A stretch of DNA of 16,479 nt from assembly GCA_902633535.1 (NCBI GenBank), contig CACPGM010000009.1, forward strand, positions 1-16,479, given 5' to 3'. The notes below the pieces were generated by a model. It saw only the letters and a list, made by a program, of their open reading frames with translations, did not search any database and was not told the origin of the DNA. A program made the position numbers and the translations under genes. This stretch comes from an uncultured Pelagibacteraceae bacterium (GTDB lineage: Bacteria; Pseudomonadota; Alphaproteobacteria; Pelagibacterales; Pelagibacteraceae). Positions 8,001-14,358 of the stretch are shown piece by piece (positions within the stretch are counted from its first letter, which is position 1; each line of letters opens with the position of its first letter).

Positions 8001-8495
8001 CTATTCCTCTTGCCTATATGTTTCATAGTAGTAACTGGCAATTAAAATTGCATCAGCTTTATTTGAGTCTTTTTTCCTTGCCAAATTAGAAGAAAAATAA
8101 GGGAATATTTCTATTGCTTTAGTTCTACTGGCGTCTTTTTCTGAATTGATTAAATTGAAATATTTCTTCCACTTAGCTGGTCTTACAAAATACATCGGTA
8201 ATTGCATTGCTGAACACATTCCCTTTAAAATCCCAAAAGATTGACCAAAATTAAACATGCTGGTAACGCCTTGTCCTGGCATGGCTGAAACCTGTTCAAT
8301 GATTACCCTAATATCTCTTTTATCAATTGTTTTGATTCTATTATCAATTTCATTATAAATTTGTGATCCATTGACTTGTTTCTTATTTTTTTTTCCTTCA
8401 GTCATAGTTGGCATTTCAACTACATCTAAAATTTTTCCATCTTTAAAGAAACATATTGATCCAGATATACCAGGGTCTATTCCGATTATAAGCAT
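8001..8495 (-). CDS. RuvC-like Holliday junction resolvase, phage/MOC1-like type
   Basis: Predicted RNase H-fold, metal-dependent nuclease of 164 aa that would cut four-way DNA junctions. It opens with the first catalytic strand LIIGIDPGISG (Asp7). The second acidic residue is Glu67 in RVIIEQVSAMPGQG, and the C-terminal pair is Asp143/Asp148 in KKDSNKADAILIASYY. These four acids match the RuvC layout. However, the central region (MPGQGVTSMFNFGQSFGIL, then VRPAKWKKYF and KDASRTKAIEIFP) resembles the RuvC-like resolvases of phages and the chloroplast MOC1 type. The canonical RuvC signature around TFVNKN and LKLGQARG is missing. It shares TAATG with the yebC stop, so it is translationally coupled to yebC. 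It occupies the yebC-ruvC position of alphaproteobacterial genomes, but ruvA and ruvB do not follow. Nuclease fold: confident. Exact family and cellular role: inferred. Confidence 0.8.
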   Translation of the reverse strand: MLIIGIDPGISGSICFFKDGKILDVVEMPTMTEGKKNKKQVNGSQIYNEIDNRIKTIDKRDIRVIIEQVSAMPGQGVTSMFNFGQSFGILKGMCSAMQLPMYFVRPAKWKKYFNLINSEKDASRTKAIEIFPYFSSNLARKKDSNKADAILIASYYYETYRQEE

Positions 8496-9220
8496 TAATT
8501 GGTATTTAACTTTACATTAGAATAAATATTTTGAACATCATCATCATCTGTTAATGTTTCAAAAAATTCTATTAGATTTTCTTCTTTTTCCTTTGAAACT
8601 TGAACACTATTCAATTGTATCCACTCAATGTTTGTAGAAATGAAATTAATTATTTTTTTTTCAAGTTTTTTTTTAACATTATATATCTCATTTACAGAAC
8701 ATTGTATTTCGTGAAACTCATCCTTGGTTACACATTCATCTGCACCAGATTCTATAGCTAGCTCAAATATTTCTTCATCTGAGATCTCATCCTTACTAAT
8801 TTTGATTATACCCATTTGATTGAAATTATGAGATGCTGAACCTTGGGAGCCGAGACTTCCACCTGCTTTTTGAAATATCGTTCTTATATTTGAAGCTGTT
8901 CTATTCTTATTATCTGTCAAAGTTTCAACAATAACCGCTACTTTATCTGGACCAAAACCTTCGTATCTTAAACTTTCAAAATTTGAACCCATATTAGCTG
9001 ATGATTTGTCAATTGCTCTTTCAATATTATCTTTAGGCATATTTGCTGATCTGGCTGCCTGAATAGCAGATCTCAGCCTAGGATTCATTGTTGGATCTTT
9101 ATCTCCTAGTTTGGCAGCGACTGTAATTTCTTTTGAGAGTTTAGAAAAAATCTTAGATCTTTGTTTATCTGCCTTTCCTTTTTTATGTTTAATACCTGCC
9201 CAGTGTGAATGTCCTGCCAT
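8495..9220 (-). CDS. yebC: YebC/PmpR family protein
   Basis: Cytosolic protein of a near-universal bacterial family, long annotated as a transcriptional regulator; work on other bacteria also implicates YebC proteins in translation past difficult (proline-rich) stretches. At 241 aa it is of typical length. The N-terminal signature MAGHSHWAGIKHKKGKAD (1-18) is unmistakable. Further family blocks are NMPKDNIERAI (60-70), YEGFGPDKVAVIVE (86-99) and LTDNKNRTASNIR (101-113). The ATG at 9220 follows the ymdB stop by 3 nt with no Shine-Dalgarno. Its stop overlaps the start of the RuvC-like gene by one base. yebC next to ruvC is a widespread arrangement, so this junction preserves the ancestral order even though the nuclease type appears changed. 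Confidence 0.96.
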   Translation of the reverse strand: MAGHSHWAGIKHKKGKADKQRSKIFSKLSKEITVAAKLGDKDPTMNPRLRSAIQAARSANMPKDNIERAIDKSSANMGSNFESLRYEGFGPDKVAVIVETLTDNKNRTASNIRTIFQKAGGSLGSQGSASHNFNQMGIIKISKDEISDEEIFELAIESGADECVTKDEFHEIQCSVNEIYNVKKKLEKKIINFISTNIEWIQLNSVQVSKEKEENLIEFFETLTDDDDVQNIYSNVKLNTN

Positions 9221-9223
9221 AAT

Positions 9224-10030
9224 CTATATTGTATTTTTAAGTTGTGGTCCAAAAATATAACTTTCTACATTGTTAGCAAGACCAGTGTTTACGTCACAAT
9301 CAACTATAACTCCACACAAAGTGGCTGAACCTTTAGCTGGAAAATGTTTTACAGAATCTTCTTTTAAAAATCTATTAATTGAATTTTCTTTGTTCATTCC
9401 AATAACAGAATCATAATCACCACACATACCAGCATCTGTTTGATAAGCAGTTCCATTCTTTAATACTCTTGCATCATTGGTAGGTATATGAGTATGTGTT
9501 CCAATAACTAGAGTGGCTTTTCCATCAAAAAAATGACCTATTGCATTTTTTTCACTCGTTATCTCTCCATGAAAATCTACTATTAAAAGATCATAATCTT
9601 TTTTTAATTGATAGTTTTTTAAAAATTTTTTTGAAGTTTCAAAAACATCTTCACACTTCTTCATAAAAACATTTCCCATTAAATTTAAAACTCCAATTCT
9701 TAAATTATCAAACACTTCATAAATTTCAAAACCTCTACCAGGTGAAGGTTCAAAAAGATTGTGAGGTCTTAAAAGTCTATTTTCAATATCTATATAACTC
9801 ATAATTTCTTTTTGATCCCAAACATGATTTCCTGTGGTAATAACATTTACTCCACAATTATAAAAATCATTACAAATTTCTTTGGTTAAACCTACTCCAG
9901 CCTCTGCTGAATTTTCTCCGTTTACAACTACAAAATTAATATTTTTCTTTTTTATTTCACTTTTTAAAGAATTCATTATTTTTGAACATCCTGAAATACC
10001 AACCACATCCCCTAAAAATAAAATTCTCAT
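9224..10030 (-). CDS. ymdB: YmdB family metallophosphoesterase
   Basis: Calcineurin-like metallophosphoesterase of the YmdB family (TIGR00282 type); the Bacillus subtilis member hydrolyses 2',3'-cyclic nucleotides. The 268-aa protein carries the metal-ligand blocks in order: GDVVG (Asp8), NGENSAEAG (Glu39, Asn40), TTGNHVWD (Asn68, His69), DFHGE (His154) and GTHTHIPT (His179, His181). Typical family text also includes RLLRPHN and TDAGMCGDYDSVIGM. Its stop is 3 nt before yebC. Its ATG overlaps the TGA of the upstream cyclo-ligase gene (ATGA), so coupling is likely. The family and active site are clear; the physiological substrate in this organism cannot be told from sequence. Confidence 0.93.
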   Translation of the reverse strand: MRILFLGDVVGISGCSKIMNSLKSEIKKKNINFVVVNGENSAEAGVGLTKEICNDFYNCGVNVITTGNHVWDQKEIMSYIDIENRLLRPHNLFEPSPGRGFEIYEVFDNLRIGVLNLMGNVFMKKCEDVFETSKKFLKNYQLKKDYDLLIVDFHGEITSEKNAIGHFFDGKATLVIGTHTHIPTNDARVLKNGTAYQTDAGMCGDYDSVIGMNKENSINRFLKEDSVKHFPAKGSATLCGVIVDCDVNTGLANNVESYIFGPQLKNTI

Positions 10031-10572
10031 TTAGTAAAACTTTTTTCAGTTAATATATAATCAAGTTTTTTATCATACTTATTTATAGGCAGTTTATCTA
10101 TTTTTTGAAATGAAAATCCCAAACCAATTTTAATAATTTTTTTATTTTTTTTTATTTTTGAAATGTATCTATCATAAAAACCCCCTCCATATCCTAATCT
10201 ATTTAATTGTCTGTCAAAACCAACAAGTGGAATTAATAATATTTCAGGAGCCACTTTATTCTTCGAAATTGGCTCAGGTATACCGTAGATATTAATTGTT
10301 AATGGATCTTTAAATGACCATTGATAAAAAGACATTGTCTTATTTTTTCTAATTTTTGGTAAAGAAATTGAGTAACTTTTTTTTTCTAACTTTTTTAATA
10401 TTTTTAAAGTACTAATTTCATAATTATAAGGGTAATAACCACCAATTGATTTCTTATTAATCCTTTTTTTTTTTAAAAATTTTAAAAAATCATCAGGGTT
10501 AATTGACAAACTTTTAAAATAATTTTTTTTTCTTTTTAATATAATTTTTTTTCTAATTTCTGATTTATTCAC
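10027..10572 (-). CDS. fau: 5-formyltetrahydrofolate cyclo-ligase
   Basis: Converts 5-formyl-THF to 5,10-methenyl-THF using ATP, returning the inhibitory storage form to the active one-carbon pool. At 181 aa it is of normal length. Diagnostic features are the Lys/Arg-rich N-terminal helix (SEIRKKIILKRK), the GYYPYNYEIS block (45-54) and the C-terminal signature IPLVGFDRQLNRLGYGGGFYD (about 114-134), whose Gly-rich loop and Asp/Arg bind substrate and nucleotide phosphate. The start must be GTG (10572), because the next codon upstream in frame is TAA. No Shine-Dalgarno is present. It lies 10 nt after the zapA stop and its TGA overlaps the ymdB ATG. The N-terminal half is extremely Lys-rich, including an 11-A run in the sense strand (10464-10474). 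Confidence 0.94.
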   Translation of the reverse strand: MNKSEIRKKIILKRKKNYFKSLSINPDDFLKFLKKKRINKKSIGGYYPYNYEISTLKILKKLEKKSYSISLPKIRKNKTMSFYQWSFKDPLTINIYGIPEPISKNKVAPEILLIPLVGFDRQLNRLGYGGGFYDRYISKIKKNKKIIKIGLGFSFQKIDKLPINKYDKKLDYILTEKSFTK

Positions 10573-10582
10573 TTAATATTTT

Positions 10583-11026
10583 TTAAGATAAGTTTTTTAA
10601 ATTTGCTTTTTCAACAAAATTCGAAATTTCATCTGCAGCTTCATCAATCAATTTTTCATAATCTTTTTGATTTTTTTCGATATCTAATTTTAGGTTATTA
10701 TGCTTCTCATTTAGTTCTTTAATCTCATCTTCTTTTTTATCTCGATAACTATAAACTAAATTCTTTAACTCTTTAAATTTGTTTGAAAGGGCATTTAATT
10801 CATCTTTTTTTTGTTCAACTTTTTTTTTTGTTTCATGATATTCATCCATCACCTTAACAGCCGTTATTAATAATAATTTATTTTCTCCTAGATTCCCAAG
10901 ATTGTTTTTAAGTTCATTAAATTTTTGATTTATTTGTATTAATAATTCCTCTAAGTGCTCTTCCTGTCCATCATCGCATGAGAGTAAAAATTCTTTACCA
11001 TTAAATTTGATACTTACGTTTGCCAT
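10583..11026 (-). CDS. zapA: Cell division protein ZapA
   Basis: Small cytosolic protein that binds and bundles FtsZ filaments in the division ring. The globular ZapA head is at residues 1 to about 65 (MANVSIKFNGKEFLLSCDDG, then LEELLIQINQKFNEL and ENKLLLITAVKVMDEY). A long coiled-coil tail follows, rich in Lys/Glu (about 62-140). At 147 aa it is longer than the roughly 110 aa of E. coli ZapA, mostly in the tail. The location between a small coiled-coil gene and the formyl-THF cyclo-ligase gene matches the conserved zapA-fau neighbourhood. The ATG at 11026 overlaps the upstream gene by 13 nt, with AGAGGA about 9 nt before it. The head motifs plus context make ZapA likely; similarity in this family is always low. 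Confidence 0.86.
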   Translation of the reverse strand: MANVSIKFNGKEFLLSCDDGQEEHLEELLIQINQKFNELKNNLGNLGENKLLLITAVKVMDEYHETKKKVEQKKDELNALSNKFKELKNLVYSYRDKKEDEIKELNEKHNNLKLDIEKNQKDYEKLIDEAADEISNFVEKANLKNLS

Positions 11027-11337
11027 TTGTCAATTTCCTCTAGCAAGGTATCTGTTTCTTGATTTAATTCATCAATTTTTTCAGAGAATTCAATATGTTT
11101 TTTTTGTTCAATTTTCTCTTGATTTTCCATTTCCTGTAATTTGATAGATAAACTGTTATAATCTTCCTTTAAAAGTTTATACTTTTCTTCCAATTCTTTT
11201 TTTTCAATTTCTAATTGATTTTTTTTTGAACTCAAATTTTCAACACTATTTTGTAAATCTGGGTTTTCTAAGTTTATATTTTTTAACTTTGTTAGTGCTA
11301 AAGTTAATTTTTTTTCTTTTTCGATAACAGAATTCAT
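11014..11337 (-). CDS. Small coiled-coil protein (DUF4164-like), co-encoded with ZapA
   Basis: A 107-aa protein predicted to be almost entirely one alpha-helical coiled coil: from about residue 5 to 100, heptad-spaced Leu/Ile residues alternate with Lys/Glu (for example EIEKKELEEKYKLLKEDYNS region, about 53-72). There is no signal peptide, membrane segment or catalytic motif. Alphaproteobacteria often carry a short DUF4164 coiled-coil gene between tkt and zapA, and the position here (divergent from tkt, first gene before zapA) fits that family. It starts with ATG at 11337 without a clear Shine-Dalgarno and overlaps zapA by 13 nt in another frame, so the two are translated together. A role in division with ZapA is a guess from context; coiled coils give little sequence evidence of descent. 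Confidence 0.68.
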   Translation of the reverse strand: MNSVIEKEKKLTLALTKLKNINLENPDLQNSVENLSSKKNQLEIEKKELEEKYKLLKEDYNSLSIKLQEMENQEKIEQKKHIEFSEKIDELNQETDTLLEEIDKWQT

Positions 11338-11389
11338 ATATATATTTATATTATTAAATAGATTCTTCTAAGTCTAGACAGGATAATTT
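11338..11389. promoter_or_regulatory. Divergent promoter spacer between zapA-side and tkt-side operons
   Basis: This 52-nt AT-rich spacer separates the first genes of the two divergent arms, so promoters for both must lie in it or in the adjacent coding ends. For the minus arm, a moderate pair is TAGACT (11376 to 11371), 17 nt, TAATAT (11353 to 11348), which leaves only a few bases of leader. For the plus arm, several -10-like hexamers (TATATT at 11341, TATTAT at 11349) exist but none has a good -35. AGGA at 11380-11383 is the likely ribosome-binding site for the tkt TTG start. The role as promoter region is inferred from layout. Confidence 0.5.
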
Positions 11390-13351
11390 TTGAATAAACA
11401 ACATAGTGATTTAGCAAATTGTATCAGATTTTTATCAATAGATGCAGTTCAAAAAGCAAATTCTGGTCACCCAGGTATGCCAATGGGAATGGCAGATGTT
11501 GCAACAGTTTTATTTAGAGATTTTTTAAGATTTAATCCTCAAAATCCAGATTGGTTAAATAGAGATAGGTTTGTATTATCGGCAGGTCATGGCTCTATGT
11601 TACTTTACTCCTTGTTATATTTGACTGGATATAAAAGTATCTCACTTAATAGTATAAAAAAATTTAGACAGCTTAATTCAATATGTGCAGGCCATCCTGA
11701 ATTTCATCCTAAAGCTGGTATTGAAACCACGACAGGGCCTCTCGGCCAAGGAATTGCTAACGCTGTTGGCTTTGCAATTGCTGAAGAAATTTTAAAAAGA
11801 AAATTGGGTAAAAAAATTGTAAATCACAAAACATATGTTTTGGCTGGAGATGGTTGTTTGATGGAAGGAATTAGTCATGAGGCAATGAGTTTGGCTGGGC
11901 ATCTAAAACTTAAAAATCTAATAATGCTTTTTGACAACAATTCAATATCAATAGATGGCCCCACAAGTTTAACTGTTTCAGATAATTTTAAAAAAAGATT
12001 TGAAAGTTATGGCTGGGAATATATCTTAATTAATGGTCATAATGATAAAGAAATTTTTAAAGCTTTAAAAAAAGTTCAAAGTGCAAAAAAACCAACTGTA
12101 ATATCTTGTAAAACTAAAATTGGCTTTGGCTCACCAAACAAATCTGGGAAATCATCTTCACATGGAAGCCCCTTAGGATTGGAGGAAATTAAACTTGTAA
12201 GAGATAATTTAAAATGGATACATAAACCCTTTCAAATTCCTAATAAAATTTTAAATCAATGGAGAAAAATAGGCAAAAAAGGTATTTCACTTGAAGCTAA
12301 ATGGAAAAAAAATAATAAAAATAACAAAAAAAAAATAGCTACAGTCTTTAAAAATAATTTTATAAATATTTTTAAAAAGGAAAAAAAAATTGCTATTAAA
12401 GATATCAAAAGTTTAGCAACAAGAAAATCTTCTGAACTAACTCTTAATGCACTAACCAAAAAAAATAATTCTTTGATTGGAGGCTCAGCAGACTTAGCTG
12501 GCTCTAACAATACTAAAACCAAATATCATAAAATAATAAAGTCCAATGATTTTAATGGTGATTACATCCACTACGGTGTAAGAGAACATGCTATGAGTGG
12601 AATAATGAATGGCCTTGCCCTTCATAGTAGACTAATTCCATATGGAGGAACTTTTTTGATATTTTCAGATTATTGTAAACCATCAATAAGACTATCAGCA
12701 CTCATGCAACAAAGAGTAATTTATATAATGACACATGACTCAATAGGTTTAGGAGAAGATGGTCCTACTCATCAGCCTATTGAACAATTATCTGGTTTAA
12801 GATCAATTCCAAATTTAAATGTTTTTAGACCTGCTGATAGAATGGAAACAATTGAGTGTTGGGAGCAGGCCTTAAAGAACTCAAAAACGCCCAGCGTTCT
12901 TTCTTTAACTAGACAAAATCTAGATCCGATTAGAAAAAAGTACACTAAAATTAATAAATGCTCTTTTGGTGCTTATGAAGTTCTAAGAACTGGTAAAAAA
13001 GTCAATCTAACAATATTAGCAAGTGGCTCTGAGGTTAATTTAGCAATTCAAACTAGCCATAAATTAGCCAAAGATAAAATATATTCTAAGGTTATATCAA
13101 TGCCTTGCCAAAATCTTTTTGACCAACAGTCGGTGTCGTATAAGAAGAAAATTCTTAGTGAGTCAAAAATTAAAATATCAATTGAGGCTGCTTCGACTGA
13201 TTGCTGGAAAAAATATGTTGGTAATGATGGTTTAACTTTTGGAATTGACACTTTTGGAAAAAGTGCACCGTATCAAGATATTTATAAACATTTTGGACTA
13301 ACTTCAGGAAATATTGCTAATAAAACTAAGAATTTTATAAGAAAAAAATAA
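11390..13351 (+). CDS. tkt: Transketolase
   Basis: Thiamine-diphosphate enzyme moving two-carbon ketol units between sugar phosphates, linking the pentose phosphate pathway with fructose-6-phosphate and glyceraldehyde-3-phosphate. At 653 aa it is of full length. The N-terminal domain has NSGHPGMPMG (24-33, His27), TGPLGQGIANAVG (115-127) and the ThDP-magnesium motif GDGCLMEG...DNN (153-184). The middle domain has REHAMSGIMNG with catalytic Glu399, FSDY (425-428) and THDSIGLGEDGPTHQPIE (448-465). The start is TTG at 11390: an in-frame TAA lies two codons upstream and AGGA sits 6 nt before it. The region at about 290-340, between the domains, is unusually Lys/Asn-rich with a ten-A run (12326-12335), probably AT-driven drift in a tolerant linker. 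Its stop overlaps the gap start (TAATG). Confidence 0.98.
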   Translation: MNKQHSDLANCIRFLSIDAVQKANSGHPGMPMGMADVATVLFRDFLRFNPQNPDWLNRDRFVLSAGHGSMLLYSLLYLTGYKSISLNSIKKFRQLNSICAGHPEFHPKAGIETTTGPLGQGIANAVGFAIAEEILKRKLGKKIVNHKTYVLAGDGCLMEGISHEAMSLAGHLKLKNLIMLFDNNSISIDGPTSLTVSDNFKKRFESYGWEYILINGHNDKEIFKALKKVQSAKKPTVISCKTKIGFGSPNKSGKSSSHGSPLGLEEIKLVRDNLKWIHKPFQIPNKILNQWRKIGKKGISLEAKWKKNNKNNKKKIATVFKNNFINIFKKEKKIAIKDIKSLATRKSSELTLNALTKKNNSLIGGSADLAGSNNTKTKYHKIIKSNDFNGDYIHYGVREHAMSGIMNGLALHSRLIPYGGTFLIFSDYCKPSIRLSALMQQRVIYIMTHDSIGLGEDGPTHQPIEQLSGLRSIPNLNVFRPADRMETIECWEQALKNSKTPSVLSLTRQNLDPIRKKYTKINKCSFGAYEVLRTGKKVNLTILASGSEVNLAIQTSHKLAKDKIYSKVISMPCQNLFDQQSVSYKKKILSESKIKISIEAASTDCWKKYVGNDGLTFGIDTFGKSAPYQDIYKHFGLTSGNIANKTKNFIRKK

Positions 13352-14358
13352 TGACAATAAAAGTTGGAATTAATGGAATGGGAAGAATTGGTCGAATGGT
13401 CATAAGATCGATAATTGAAAGCAATAACAAAAATTTTAAAATTCAACATATAAATAATAAATCTAATTCTGAGGCAAGTTGTGCATTAATAAAATACGAC
13501 TCTATTCATGGTAAATTTAATGCAGATTTAAGTTTTGATAAAGATCATTTAATTATTAATGATAATAAAATTACTTTCTCTCAAGAGTCTAAAATAGAGG
13601 ATATCAATTGGAAAAAATTTGGTGTTGATTATGTTTTTGAATGCACTGGAAGGTTTAATTCAAAAAATAAACTGGTCGCACATATTAAGAATGGCGCCAA
13701 AAAAGTAATTGTTTCTGCACCATGTAAAGATGCTGATAAAACAGTTGTATTTGGTGTAAACGAAAATATTCTTACAAAAAATGATAAAATAATATCTGCA
13801 GCTTCATGTACAACCAATTGTTTGGCTCCAGCTGCAAATGTTATCAATGAAAATTTTGAAATAGAAAAAGGTTTCATGACTACAATTCATGCATTCACAA
13901 GTGATCAAAGGATATTAGACAACTCACATAAAGACCCAAGAAGAGCTAGATCTGCTAGTCAATCAATAGTCCCAACATCTACAGGTGCTTCAAAAGCAAT
14001 AGGTGAAATTATACCTTCTCTAAAGGGAAAATTAGAGGGTATAGCAATGAGAGTCCCCACTCCAAATGTATCACTTGTTGAGTTAGTTTTTTGCACCAAA
14101 AAAGATATTAATATAGAAAAAATTAATGAGGCGTTTAAATTAGCCGCTCAAAATCAATCTAGAAAAATAATAGAAATAACTTCTGAAAAATTAGTATCAA
14201 TTGATTTTAATCATAATTCTGCTTCTACAATAATAGACTCCTCACTTACTAATGTGGTTGGAAAAAATATGGGAAAAATTTCAGCTTGGTATGATAATGA
14301 GTGGGGTTTTTCAAATAGAATGTGCGATATAGCAGAGCATATACACAAAATTTCTTAA
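13351..14358 (+). CDS. gap: Glyceraldehyde-3-phosphate dehydrogenase
   Basis: Reversible oxidative phosphorylation of glyceraldehyde-3-phosphate to 1,3-bisphosphoglycerate. At 335 aa it is of standard length. Rossmann motif NGMGRIGR (8-15), active site SCTTNCLAP with Cys153 (152-160), His180 (TTIHAFTSDQ), phosphate-site STGASKAIGE (210-219) and the C-terminal WYDNEWGFSNR (313-323) are all present. Two coenzyme-selecting positions are unusual. The Asp that normally ends the second beta strand (IND) is Asn36 (INN), and the Leu-Pro seen before HKD in NAD-specific enzymes is Asn191-Ser192 (DNSHKD), like the Ala-Ser of NADP-using chloroplast GAPDH. This hints at NADP(H) use. The gene is coupled by TAATG overlaps to tkt upstream and pgk downstream, and has no Shine-Dalgarno. 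Confidence 0.98.
   Translation: MTIKVGINGMGRIGRMVIRSIIESNNKNFKIQHINNKSNSEASCALIKYDSIHGKFNADLSFDKDHLIINDNKITFSQESKIEDINWKKFGVDYVFECTGRFNSKNKLVAHIKNGAKKVIVSAPCKDADKTVVFGVNENILTKNDKIISAASCTTNCLAPAANVINENFEIEKGFMTTIHAFTSDQRILDNSHKDPRRARSASQSIVPTSTGASKAIGEIIPSLKGKLEGIAMRVPTPNVSLVELVFCTKKDINIEKINEAFKLAAQNQSRKIIEITSEKLVSIDFNHNSASTIIDSSLTNVVGKNMGKISAWYDNEWGFSNRMCDIAEHIHKIS

Noticed and set aside
12256..12522. Hydrophobic 88-codon minus-strand frame inside tkt
   Set aside because: The apparent Leu/Phe-rich membrane protein is just the complement of the Lys/Asn-rich linker of transketolase, with no promoter or start context.
14322..14357. Upstream ATG that would extend phosphoglycerate kinase by 12 residues
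   Set aside because: It lies inside the conserved C-terminus of gap, and the added residues do not resemble Pgk. The TAATG start at 14358 matches the coupling seen at the tkt/gap junction.
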